From positions 1,360,257 through 1,424,256 of the forward strand of contig JNVV01000002.1 of NCBI GenBank assembly GCA_000733355.1: 64,000 nucleotides of DNA, given 5' to 3'. A model generated the notes under the pieces. It worked only from the letters and a program-made list of their open reading frames with translations. It made no database searches and had not been told where the DNA came from. How positions within the stretch are numbered: the first letter of the stretch is position 1; every line of letters starts with the position of its first letter. The position numbers were made by a program, and so were the translations under genes. The stretch comes from Falciphora oryzae. Taxonomy: Eukaryota > Ascomycota > Sordariomycetes > Magnaporthales > Magnaporthaceae. Below, piece after piece: positions 55,431 through 64,000 of the stretch.

Positions 55431-56988
55431 CCCTACGGCGCATCCTTTATCTCTTTTGCATGCTTATTACGAAACACTACCTATACGTTCACACGAGCTT
55501 CGACGTTTTATTACCTGTTTACGCTTGGCGAATCGCATCCATTCGCGCCTTTTCTTTGTTCACCCCCTTGCTTCGTGTTGCCTAACGACATGATGCCATT
55601 CCGGATGTACACGATCCACGACCCTGCTACGATGCATACTCTGTTGATACACCCTTGCTGTTTTATCACGATATCTGATATTTTTTCCTCCTTTCCGTTT
55701 TTTTTTCCTTTTCATGTCTCTTTGATGTACAACAAATACAACCAAAATGAAGGAAGATGAGCACATTGAAAGCCCGATAAGCCAGTTCTCGGGTGGATTC
55801 ACCGTTGGATACCAACACGCTCTCCTATGTTGTCAACGGGTAGTGGTGTGTGTGAGGGGGAGACGTGGGTGGCGCTCACCACGATACGATATAATGCGTG
55901 GGATGACGAAGGAGCGAAATGGATGGCTGATGGCGCTGAGCGATCCTGACGAATCTTGGAACTTTCCGTTTTTCTATTACCCTATTCTCAACCACGCTCT
56001 TCCTGGCTTCCATTGTTACTTCTCTTTATCACCAATAAATCCATATCTTGATCCTGATAACCCTTTGTCCAAAGCGACCGATGGGATACAGCAGAATGCA
56101 CACGTAGTTGACACAGTGTTCGGGCTAGCCTAGACGGTCGAGGAATGGGTGCAGCTTCAGCGTGCACTGTGAACATGCTCTATGACGTAAAGAGAACGGA
56201 AAGTCTCCCGTTCCTTGGCACTCACCAGCCCGGTACTGACGCCGCCTATAGTTCTTGCTTTTTATAGCACACGTCGATTGGCTGGTGCCGAGAGAGCCAA
56301 ATATAGTACCGGCCGTTGGTTAATGGGAGGCCGTTGCGGATGCTCGTGGGCTTGGCCCTAAACGCGTCTCTAGCCGTAGATCGGATGGCGGGCAGGCCTA
56401 GACCTCGGTATGAATCAAGGTCAAGGGAAAGAAGTAGATAATTCGGATCGGTGGTCCGAATGGACTGAATTTCCAAGTTTCGTCCGTTGTTGCGCATAAA
56501 ATTGTCCAAGACAGGCTTCCCGCTATCGTTGCCCCGTGTCTATAGTATGGGAATAACAATAATAATAAAAAAAAGTCTAGTTGAAATGTGCGGGAGGAAA
56601 AACGACATTATAGAACAAGACTCGGCCCCTAAACATGCCCAGAGAAGAAAGAGGGATGAACAAGAGTCTTACAAGTCTAAATAAACGGGAGCATAATGTC
56701 GTGTGCGCGAGCGTGTCCGCATTATGCATAAGAAGCGTGAATACTCATCGACCCGTCAATAGGGCGTGGGGAAGATGAAAGAGGAAAAAAGGGAAGAAAA
56801 TAAATAAATCAAAACCCACCCCAACACCGACGCAATGCATGATATGTGAAGGCAAACGCTGAGAAGAGATGGAAAAAGAGCACAAAGTGTGGCACCAGCT
56901 CCCCACTTGAGGCTTGAGCTTCAGGTGCCATCGCGACAGCCGGTTCTCCAGCCGTTCTCGTTCCAGGGCATCAAACCATGATTAGACA
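55431..56988. other. Convergent intergenic region, no gene seen
   Basis: 1.56 kb between the stops of the 534-residue gene and the DUF3433 gene. T-rich downstream of the former; nothing coding is supported. Confidence 0.5.
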
Positions 56989-59862
56989 TTAAACGTGAAT
57001 CCTCTCGTCAGCACCATCAAAGTCGCCTTCCTCGGCTGCGGACGCGGCCGCGGCCGTGTTCCGCCTCTGGCGCCTGGTCATGCGGCGCTGGAGCTCTGTA
57101 AAACGTGTCAGGCGCCGAATTCCGAGCCTGGCGTCCTTGCCGGGCCCTAGGCCTAGGACCCACCTGTCCTGCTCCTCAGGCTGCCTGTCTGTGCCGACCT
57201 TGCCCCTGAGCACCGTCTTGTGGCGCACGCCCTGGAAAGCTGGGTCCTGTACCATATCGTCGTTGGCTACGAAACTGATCACCTCGGCCAGGCAAGTGAC
57301 ACCGTGCGGCAGACGGAAGTCCCGGCGAGCGGGCAGCAGGGAGGCCAGGGCGATCAGGTACAGGACGAGGAGCGCGAGGATTATGGCAAATGCCGGCACG
57401 TTTGGGAGCATGCGGACCTCCGAGGTCGACAGTGTCAGGGCCATGAAGACGCCGCCCGCAAGGACGGGAATGAGAACGAAGACGACGGAGAGGAGCGAGA
57501 TGGCAGCGACGCGCCAATGGCCGTTGCGCGCGGCGTGCCAGGTGGCCTGGAGAGGCAGGCACGTGGCATAGTCGGCCAGGATGGACTGCTGGGGCGTCGC
57601 GCCACCCCTAAGCGCCTGGCGGGGGCGAGAGAGTTCGCCCCAGGGCTGCATGATGCGCAGCCACATGTCGAGCGCTTGGAAGGGCAGGAAGAGCAGCATC
57701 CCGATGAAGGAGGGGATGAAGCTATAGAGGAAGTTGGCAGCCGAGAAGGCTCCGCCTACTGGGCCGGCGGGCAAGCCGGGAAGGAAGCCGTTGCGGATGT
57801 TGGTGGCGGGCAGGAAAGAGACGGCCAGGAGGGCGACCAGCAGCAGGGCGATGGCAGCGACAAAACTGACCACCTGCGGGGTGCGCAAGCACCAAGGCAG
57901 GGAGCGGTAGCGCACGTTCGGTGAGTGCGGCGAGGCCTCGACGTCGATCTCGCCCTCGAGCTTCTTCTCACTCGCCAGGGTGCTGGGACGGCATTCCGAA
58001 ATGCGCTTAGCCAGGGCCTGATCCGGGTGCTGCTGCATCCACAGGTCGTACTTCTTGAGCGCGCTCAGGCCGTACCAGTAGTCGTCGCTGGGCTCGGCAG
58101 TGTTCCAGTAGGCGAGCCGGTCGATGTGGCGGTTGCGAAGGGCGAACTTGAGTTCGTCCCGGGTGGCGAGAACCTCTGTGCCACGGTAGTCCTGCAGCGC
58201 GGGGCCGGCGTGGGCCACAAGTGCCGCAATGTCAGCGATGGACCGCGGGTCCCAGATGACGCCTGTCAGCTCCTTGGCCCTCCAGAACTGCAATACCACA
58301 ACGGCGGAGCCGAGCATGACCAGGTACATGACAACGAGCGTCCAGGCGACGCCCTGCACCGTTGCCCAACGCCACGTGCCGTCGACAAGGATGACGGCGA
58401 ATAGGGAGCTCTGGAGGGGCAGTGAAAAGTTCATAAGCCACGTAACCAGCATCGGCAGCCAGACATGCCAGGTTCCCGTCAGTCGAGGCCACAGGTAGGC
58501 CGAGGGATGATAGATGTCGTCGAATATTGCGCCGTAGCGCTCCGAGGGTGAGGGAGAAGCGAGGCGCACGAAAGGCAGGATGCGCAACATGGCCACGACA
58601 ACGGCTTGTGCCCAGAGCAGGATGACGGAGGCGAGGAGCTGAGGCAGGATTCGGAAGAGGAAGTATTGTCCGCCGTAAATAGAGCCGGCGTAGGGGGCGA
58701 AGCCGTCGTTGCGGAGCGAGTAGACGGCACAGAAGATGAGGGCGGCGAGCATGAGCACACACAGGCCGATGAGCGCCGCCATGGGCCGCGGGCGCAGGAT
58801 GCACGGCCTGAAGGTGGCGGGCGGGTTCAAGCGCTGGGTATCGCGGTCGGCGGCGGCCATGTCGAAGACCACGCAGTTTTCCTGGGGCGGGGAGGACGAA
58901 AGCGGCGGGTTGGAGCTGTTGGGGGGCATGCGCGAGGGCGGCCCCTGGTGGACTAGGGTGGACATGGACGAGACGGACGAGAGCGGCTGCTGGGCGCCCG
59001 GGTCGACGGCGCCAGGTGTTGCAGGAGGCCGCTGCCACTGAGAACGCTGCGAGCGGCGGCGGTCGAAGGCGGCGGGCGGCTGCTGAACGGCGTCGGCGGG
59101 GGTGGGCGAGAAGAGCGGGTTGGACTCGGTCGAGGTGTCAGTCTCGCCGTCGCGCTCCTTGGTGATGGCCTCGATGGCGTACTGGATGTACGGCCCATCG
59201 TCGACGCCAGGTGTGACCCTGCAGGCCTCCCAGGCCAGCTCGTCCTTGAGCGACATGCCGACGAGGGCGGCTGCTCTGCCCTGGGCCTCGGCCTCAAGTC
59301 CGATCTCCTTGATGTCGTCCAGCGTGAGGTCGGGCCTGTCCCTCAGGCTCGCGAACACGGCGTTGGGGAGGATTACAGCAGGCGGGCTGGGGTACAGCCG
59401 ATCCGGGCCGTACAGGTCCGAGACCGAGTCCAAGACCGAGTCCGAGCCTGAGGCACACGGCGGGTCGGGGCAAAAGGGCAGTCCCAGTGACGGCTGCGGT
59501 GAGTCGGAGTGCAGAAAGTCGTCGTAGTCGCCGGCTTCGCTCTCAGACGGGCGGGCGGTGGCCTGCGAGGAGCTGTCCGAGCCTGAGGAGGCGGTCCAGA
59601 CGGCGCGGGAGTAGGAGAGCGGATGTGGGGGTCGGTAGGCGGACGATGGCGGACCTCGTCCTGTGAAGCAAACGGCAGCAAGGTCAGCAGGCGTGCTCGA
59701 TCTCACGGTGTCAGGGACAGGCACAGGAACAAGCAGTGGGACAGGACGGACAGCGGCAGAGGTAGAGGCAGGCAGATTTTTCTGGCTGGACTGATGCTCG
59801 TGATGCTTGGGAAGGAGAGTGAGTGTTGTGCGAGAGCGTACTTGGCCTTTCCATATGTTCAA
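56989..59862 (-). CDS. DUF3433 family multi-pass membrane protein
   Basis: Large membrane protein of the fungal DUF3433 family, function unknown. One frame of up to 957 residues. The first 330 or so residues are disordered and Ser/Pro-rich with an ordered patch NAVFASLRDRPDLTLDDIKE. About eight hydrophobic segments follow in two halves, which fits the two DUF3433 repeats usual in the family: MAALIGLCVLMLAALIFCAV, WLPMLVTWLMNFSLPLQ and VAWTLVVMYLVMLGSAVVVL in the first, and FIPSFIGMLLFLPFQALDMW, then RIMQPWGELS, in the second. A hydrophilic loop with YWYGLSALKKYDLW joins them. The tail is basic (QRRMTRRQRRNTAAAA). The exact start is unsure: a CTTCACAG acceptor-like site at about 59,660 could mark a 5' intron. 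Confidence 0.8.
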   Translation of the reverse strand: MNIWKGQVRSRTTLTLLPKHHEHQSSQKNLPASTSAAVRPVPLLVPVPVPDTVRSSTPADLAAVCFTGRGPPSSAYRPPHPLSYSRAVWTASSGSDSSSQATARPSESEAGDYDDFLHSDSPQPSLGLPFCPDPPCASGSDSVLDSVSDLYGPDRLYPSPPAVILPNAVFASLRDRPDLTLDDIKEIGLEAEAQGRAAALVGMSLKDELAWEACRVTPGVDDGPYIQYAIEAITKERDGETDTSTESNPLFSPTPADAVQQPPAAFDRRRSQRSQWQRPPATPGAVDPGAQQPLSSVSSMSTLVHQGPPSRMPPNSSNPPLSSSPPQENCVVFDMAAADRDTQRLNPPATFRPCILRPRPMAALIGLCVLMLAALIFCAVYSLRNDGFAPYAGSIYGGQYFLFRILPQLLASVILLWAQAVVVAMLRILPFVRLASPSPSERYGAIFDDIYHPSAYLWPRLTGTWHVWLPMLVTWLMNFSLPLQSSLFAVILVDGTWRWATVQGVAWTLVVMYLVMLGSAVVVLQFWRAKELTGVIWDPRSIADIAALVAHAGPALQDYRGTEVLATRDELKFALRNRHIDRLAYWNTAEPSDDYWYGLSALKKYDLWMQQHPDQALAKRISECRPSTLASEKKLEGEIDVEASPHSPNVRYRSLPWCLRTPQVVSFVAAIALLLVALLAVSFLPATNIRNGFLPGLPAGPVGGAFSAANFLYSFIPSFIGMLLFLPFQALDMWLRIMQPWGELSRPRQALRGGATPQQSILADYATCLPLQATWHAARNGHWRVAAISLLSVVFVLIPVLAGGVFMALTLSTSEVRMLPNVPAFAIILALLVLYLIALASLLPARRDFRLPHGVTCLAEVISFVANDDMVQDPAFQGVRHKTVLRGKVGTDRQPEEQDRWVLGLGPGKDARLGIRRLTRFTELQRRMTRRQRRNTAAAASAAEEGDFDGADERIHV

Positions 59863-61400
59863 AGTCTTGGATCATGTCTGCGTGCTGAGCTGTCTAGGCG
59901 GTCGAGTCTGGGACGGCCGCATATGCGCTCTCCACTGCTTGTCAGTCGCTGGCCAATGGGTGCTGCAGCAGTCCTGCAATGCAGAGGGGAGCTGCATCAT
60001 GCGGGCGCCGCTGGAGTGCATCGTGGGCTATCTATGGCTGCCGCTGGCCGCGAGGCTGGGAAGAGAGGGTCGGGATGCGAGAGGTTGGGGGGGTCGCGGG
60101 CGATGGAGCGCTGCCGCAGATCCCTACAGGACCAGCTGGTGGTGTGGTGGATACCTAAGGTGGTAACACCGGGGTGGGTGGGTCGATGGGCAACCAGCCA
60201 TCGGGCTTTTCCGGCGCCTGCTTCTTATCACACCTGCATGCACTCAATCATTTTGAAGACCCTTTTCTTTGATTTTATAGCTGTTTGATTATATATATAT
60301 ATATAATAAAAAAAAACTTTGTGTGCTATCCATCACCGCTTTCTCTGGCGTGGCGCGTATCCTACGTTGTCATGATCCGTAACTCAGCTAACGATACTGG
60401 GACCAAATTCTTTGTGGCTGGGAGCGCGCTCCAGGGCTTCGGGCAGAAATGGCTGGGGGAGGGGCGGCTCAACCCAACAAGACCCCTGCAACCACAAGGG
60501 CTGGCCCCACCTCAGCTCGAGAGCTCCCGTGGAAGCCTGGTGTTCGCAGCCATTTTTGTTTTACACTGATGGGCGGCTCCACCCCCACGATGTTATCACG
60601 GACTTCAGGACGTGCGCGTTTCAACCGAGAGGTTCTCTACCTGCTTAGTGGACACATCTGTCTTACGAGCTCGCCAAAAAAAGACAGCACAAAATAATAA
60701 CTTCACTCCTTGGCCACGGGTTAAAATAGCGGGAGGCATAGGGTTAAACCCCTGCCTAAAAGCAAGTGGAACTAACTTGTGATAATACTGCACCTAGGTT
60801 TTTGGATAAAAGCTTGTGCACAAAGAAGAAAGAAAAGCGAGCAGCCGTTCATATAGGTAACTACACGTTGCTAGTCCATGGCTTAGGCATCACTCCGTGA
60901 CATGACTACAAAACCAAGATAAAACCAAACACTTCCCCTATGGATGATTGGCTGGTCCGTCCCGCGTGCACACAAACAACTCTAGCTAAGCTACGTACCT
61001 AGGTAGACATTCACTCGACCGACTTTCTTCCGTTGCCGCACTGGGCTCCTAAGGTTCGAGATCGATACCAATCTGGTTCTGGTACCCTTTCGTTGGATTT
61101 ATCCATTTCGAACGATTCTCATCTCCTTCGACCCTTAAGTTTCGACCGTCATATCCATCCGGGCCTAATATTTTAACTAAAATCGCCTTTCAACCGGTAC
61201 CTAATCCTATTGCTGGAACCCCTGAACCCCTTAAACGACCAAACACCACTGCCTATATTGATATACACATACCGCTACCATAGGTTTTACTAAAGCTGGA
61301 AAACTGGCAAAGGCTGCCAAAGGGACTGCCCCAAATAAGCATAATATCAAATATCCAGACGTTGGCCAGTGCCTAACATGCTGATGCCATCGAGTCGCGT

Positions 61401-61402
<2 letters not shown>
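59863..61402. other. Upstream of DUF3433 gene; AT microsatellite and decaying DNA
   Basis: 1.5 kb. It holds an (AT)n run at 60290-60306 followed by A9, and a TACCTAGGTA palindrome at 60996-61005. From about 60,700 the DNA becomes AT-richer and looks decayed. No gene supported. Confidence 0.5.

Positions 61403-61431
<29 letters not shown>
61403..61431. repeat. Poly(T) tract of 29 bases
   Basis: An uninterrupted run of 29 T, equal to poly(A) on the minus strand. It sits at the left border of the helicase relic and could be the tail of a retroposed sequence on the minus strand, or a simple homopolymer expansion. Confidence 0.9.
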
Positions 61432-61531
61432 GGCAAACGTCCGGGTCCGCCCCCGCCAGCCGTTGGTGCCGAGGGCAGCGACGATCTTCCCGTCCATCGC
61501 GCCAGGTCAAGAGTCAAGGCTAGGCCACACA

Positions 61532-63282
61532 ATGTCGGAGACAAGCGACGAGGATATGCCAGCTGCCCCTGAAGAGTCAAGCCCCGCTGCCCCGGCTCCT
61601 CCTGCCGACGAAAGTGACGACGGCAAGCCGCTCCTGCACTGTGGGTCGAGTCTGACGGTAGCGGCAATAAGTGCCTGACGGGCCTGGTGCTATCGGCGGA
61701 TTTCACAATCGATGACGGGTTTTGGGTCGTGTTGCTCTATCCACTTCAGCGTCCGGCGCAGGGGCAAAAACCTGAGGGGGAAAGGGGCCCTCCTGCCCCG
61801 CCGGAGGAGCAGACGACCGACGAACACTATCGCCCCGTCGTCTTCACCGTAACCGCGACGGGCATCATGTCCCACGCAAGGGCCAGGCTGCGGAGGACAA
61901 TCTTGGGTTGTGCAACATGAGGTTCTGCCATATCCGGCGACGGATCCAGCAAAGGACCGATCAAGATCTCCGCGCTTTCTACGTCGCCGAAGATGACGGG
62001 GGTGTCTACCCGACACGCGAGGCCATGATGGAACAGTTCGCGGGCTTCGATGCCATGAACATACGAAGGGCGAGAAGGGACCGTCCATGTCCTTGGGCAG
62101 CATCAATTCTCTGCCTTTGGGCATGCACAGTACCCGCCAAGTCGTCGGCGTGAACTACACCAAAGTCGCGCTAATCCTCAAGCTCTCCCAGCGCGTTACG
62201 GTCCCTCGGGGTGTTTTTTCCCCTTGTGTTCAAGGAATTTTTCGCAGGCAAGGAAACTCTCGACTAGTTAATGCTCACGCAAATCAACCTAATCGAGCGC
62301 CAAGTCGAACAGATGCTCGTCGGCGGGGATGGGACGGAGACGGAAGCCGAGGTCCGCAACTGAGTTTCCCTGGCCTACAGTTCTACCTACTGCATGGGAA
62401 CGACTCGCAAGTCGGAGGTGGGAGTGATCGTGCCAGCCCCAACCCTCAGGCCCATGAAGCCAAGGGGAAAAAGTGGTAGACGACCGGAACCCCGCAAACG
62501 CGCGGGGAGTTGTGATCACCTCCGTTCACACCTTTTCCCCACGATACATTGAATATTACGATGGGAGACCGCTTCTGGAGAAGGGGATGCAAGCTTCGAG
62601 GCATCGGGGGACGGACCAAGATGACTATGCCTTCGACGGCGACGGAGATAGGTTCCAGTCGTTGAGGAAAATGCCAGCTTAAGTCCTTGACCCTGGTTAT
62701 AAATTCCGTCAAACCTACAGCATATAGGCCAAATCTCAAAAAAGGCCGGTGCTAAGACTGCTTCCGCTGCCAAGGTCGTCGAACCGCGCCTTTCAACGAC
62801 TAAAATCCTCTTCCGTCGGGCGATTGTCGACGAGGCTCACAACATCAGACAGGAGAGCGCAATCCACCACTTGATTTCAACCCCATTCCCAACTCGCCAC
62901 AAGGGCCTACTTACCGCTACGCCGACAATCAACCGCATCACAGACACCAGAGGCTTGGCAGCCTTGGTGATGCACCACGTGAGGTCAGGCAAATGTCTTG
63001 CCACCAACATCTGCGTCTGGTTTCGAAGACTTCAACAGCCGGGAGTGGACCAGTGAGTATTCCGGCGACGGCCGGTGGCTTGCGGCAACCACCTCAAATC
63101 GGACCAAGGAGGGCGTGAAGGACATGGAGGAGCGTCGGTTTAGGTGGTGGCGCCATACCCCCTGGGTCCTCCGGGGTGTGGTTGGGAGCGCCTTGCCCAG
63201 CGACAGGGTGCCGTTCCTCATCAAACAGGTCGGCGTGCTCATCATCCATTCTGCGATGGACACCAAATCGAGGTTGCCGTAG
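61532..63282 (+). pseudogene. Broken SNF2/DEAH-type helicase relic
   Basis: Successive fragments on the plus strand, in different frames, look like parts of one long protein. The start could be ATG 61532 (MSETSDEDMPAAPEES, stop at 61676-61678). Around 61,960-62,060 is DLRAFYVAEDDGG. Near 62,500 is RGVVITSVHTFSPRYIEYYDG, and at about 62,810-62,950 KILFRRAIVDEAHNIRQES followed by GLLTATPTINRITDTRG. IVDEAHNIR is a Walker B/DEAH motif II and LLTATPT is motif III of SNF2-family ATPases. Stops and frame changes separate every piece. Motif I (the Walker A lysine) is not recognisable. It is a degenerate copy rather than a spliced gene as far as can be seen, since frame breaks lack convincing GT-AG pairs. 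Confidence 0.55.
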
Positions 63283-64000
63283 GGTCCAGCTATTTTTCCT
63301 GGAGAACATCCCACGCCGCAAGGTTGTGATAGGATATCTCGGAATACGACAGAGACGCTGAGCATGTCCGCAAAACCACCGAATCGCTGCTGAATAACAA
63401 TAGCCTGCATGTCGTGGTGGATGTTCTCGCTATCGATGTGAGTATTTCCAATGCCGGGCTCAGTCTACGTGGCAACTGCAGTCGAGCCATTATCATATGC
63501 ACGTTTTGGAACATCAAAACGATGATTTAATACCATGGCCGGCTGGTCTGCATTGGTCGGAGGAGGCCGGTTACATGGGTCAATCCGAAAGTGGACGATA
63601 CTATTTGACGTGATGAACATATGGGTGCTTAGGGGGGTGTCTCGTTCCGCTGGCTGTTGGCACCTCGTGGCAGGCGGTAGCTGCCAGGCAAAATAAGGGC
63701 TAAGGCCGCAGACATAGCCTTGTTCTTCTCGCACTGTCTCTTCCTTTTTATTCCTTTCTTCATTGCTTGACCTCCATGTTAAATGTGGGATGAGACGACG
63801 TACGCCACGTAGTGTGCCAGCTCCTGAATCTGGCGATGCGCTGGGGCATGTCAATGTAGTTTAGCTTTTATGAAGAGTAGCTATTGTGAAAGGTGGGTAG
63901 GGAGCTAATCATCGGGCGAGTAGTTTTTCGGGGACTCGTGGGAAACAACCGCCCTTTCCACATCCATCCAGAGTAGCCCATAGTCGTCCGTCCACATAGA
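63283..64000. other. Window end, no gene seen
   Basis: About 700 bp following the helicase relic. Short unconserved frames only. The relic may continue, but nothing is recognisable. Confidence 0.4.

Noticed and set aside
57220..59041. Long plus-strand frames (for example 234 residues at 57220) and a 268-residue minus frame at 58232
   Set aside because: Shadows of the GC-rich DUF3433 gene in other frames.
61403..61431. Poly(T) as a telomere or chromosome end signal
   Set aside because: No TTAGGG-type repeats are present anywhere in the window.

Overview
The window is nuclear DNA of a filamentous ascomycete (Pezizomycotina, most likely a Sordariomycete). The evidence is split genes with short GT-AG introns (mostly 55-180 nt), Sordariomycete-type proteins such as DUF7707 and DUF3433 families, and an AT-rich, TpA-rich, CpA-poor block that looks like repeat-induced point mutation (RIP). 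The exact genus cannot be read from the sequence. One run of 123 N marks a draft-assembly gap.

Bases 1 to about 6,775 form a transposon graveyard. It holds two full-length fold-back MITEs (439 and 440 bp, TA-flanked) and the tip of a third. It also holds three LTRs of one Ty3/gypsy-like family, one of them a clean solo LTR nested in an older LTR with a GTACC target duplication. A mutated gag relic on the minus strand and a tRNA-like sequence complete it. RIP-type decay stops abruptly inside one LTR near 5,450 and again next to the first gene.

From 6,776 to 47,218 is a dense housekeeping block: MTD1 (folate), MMS19 (cytosolic Fe-S assembly), SPC2 (signal peptidase), EMC3 (ER insertase), RPC25 (Pol III), a NUFIP1/Rsa1-like snoRNP factor, SPT2 (chromatin), RPP2 (ribosomal stalk), MPS1 (spindle checkpoint kinase), mitoribosomal bL21m, a DUF7707 GPI protein, an RBR ubiquitin ligase, choline/ethanolamine kinase, SCO1 (copper to cytochrome oxidase), SPP1 (COMPASS) and an unnamed coiled-coil protein. 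The first eight genes strictly alternate in strand, giving head-to-head pairs with shared promoters; SPC2/EMC3 is a pair whose products both act in ER membrane protein biogenesis. SPC2 carries a 2-bp frameshift in a GA repeat.

From 47,219 to 53,825 is an unusually long 6.6-kb gene-poor stretch between two divergent uncharacterised genes, containing the gap and several perfect hairpins. Then come a 534-residue proline/serine-rich protein, a DUF3433 multi-pass membrane protein, and, from about 61,400, a poly(T) tract followed by a broken SNF2/DEAH helicase relic to the window end.

Gene models were spliced by hand from conserved protein frames and GT-AG signals; exon lists are in each entry. 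No searches were run. I see no unambiguous new system. The best candidates for something undescribed are the MITE family with duplicated subterminal motifs, the sharp RIP edge inside an LTR, and the structured 6.6-kb intergenic region.
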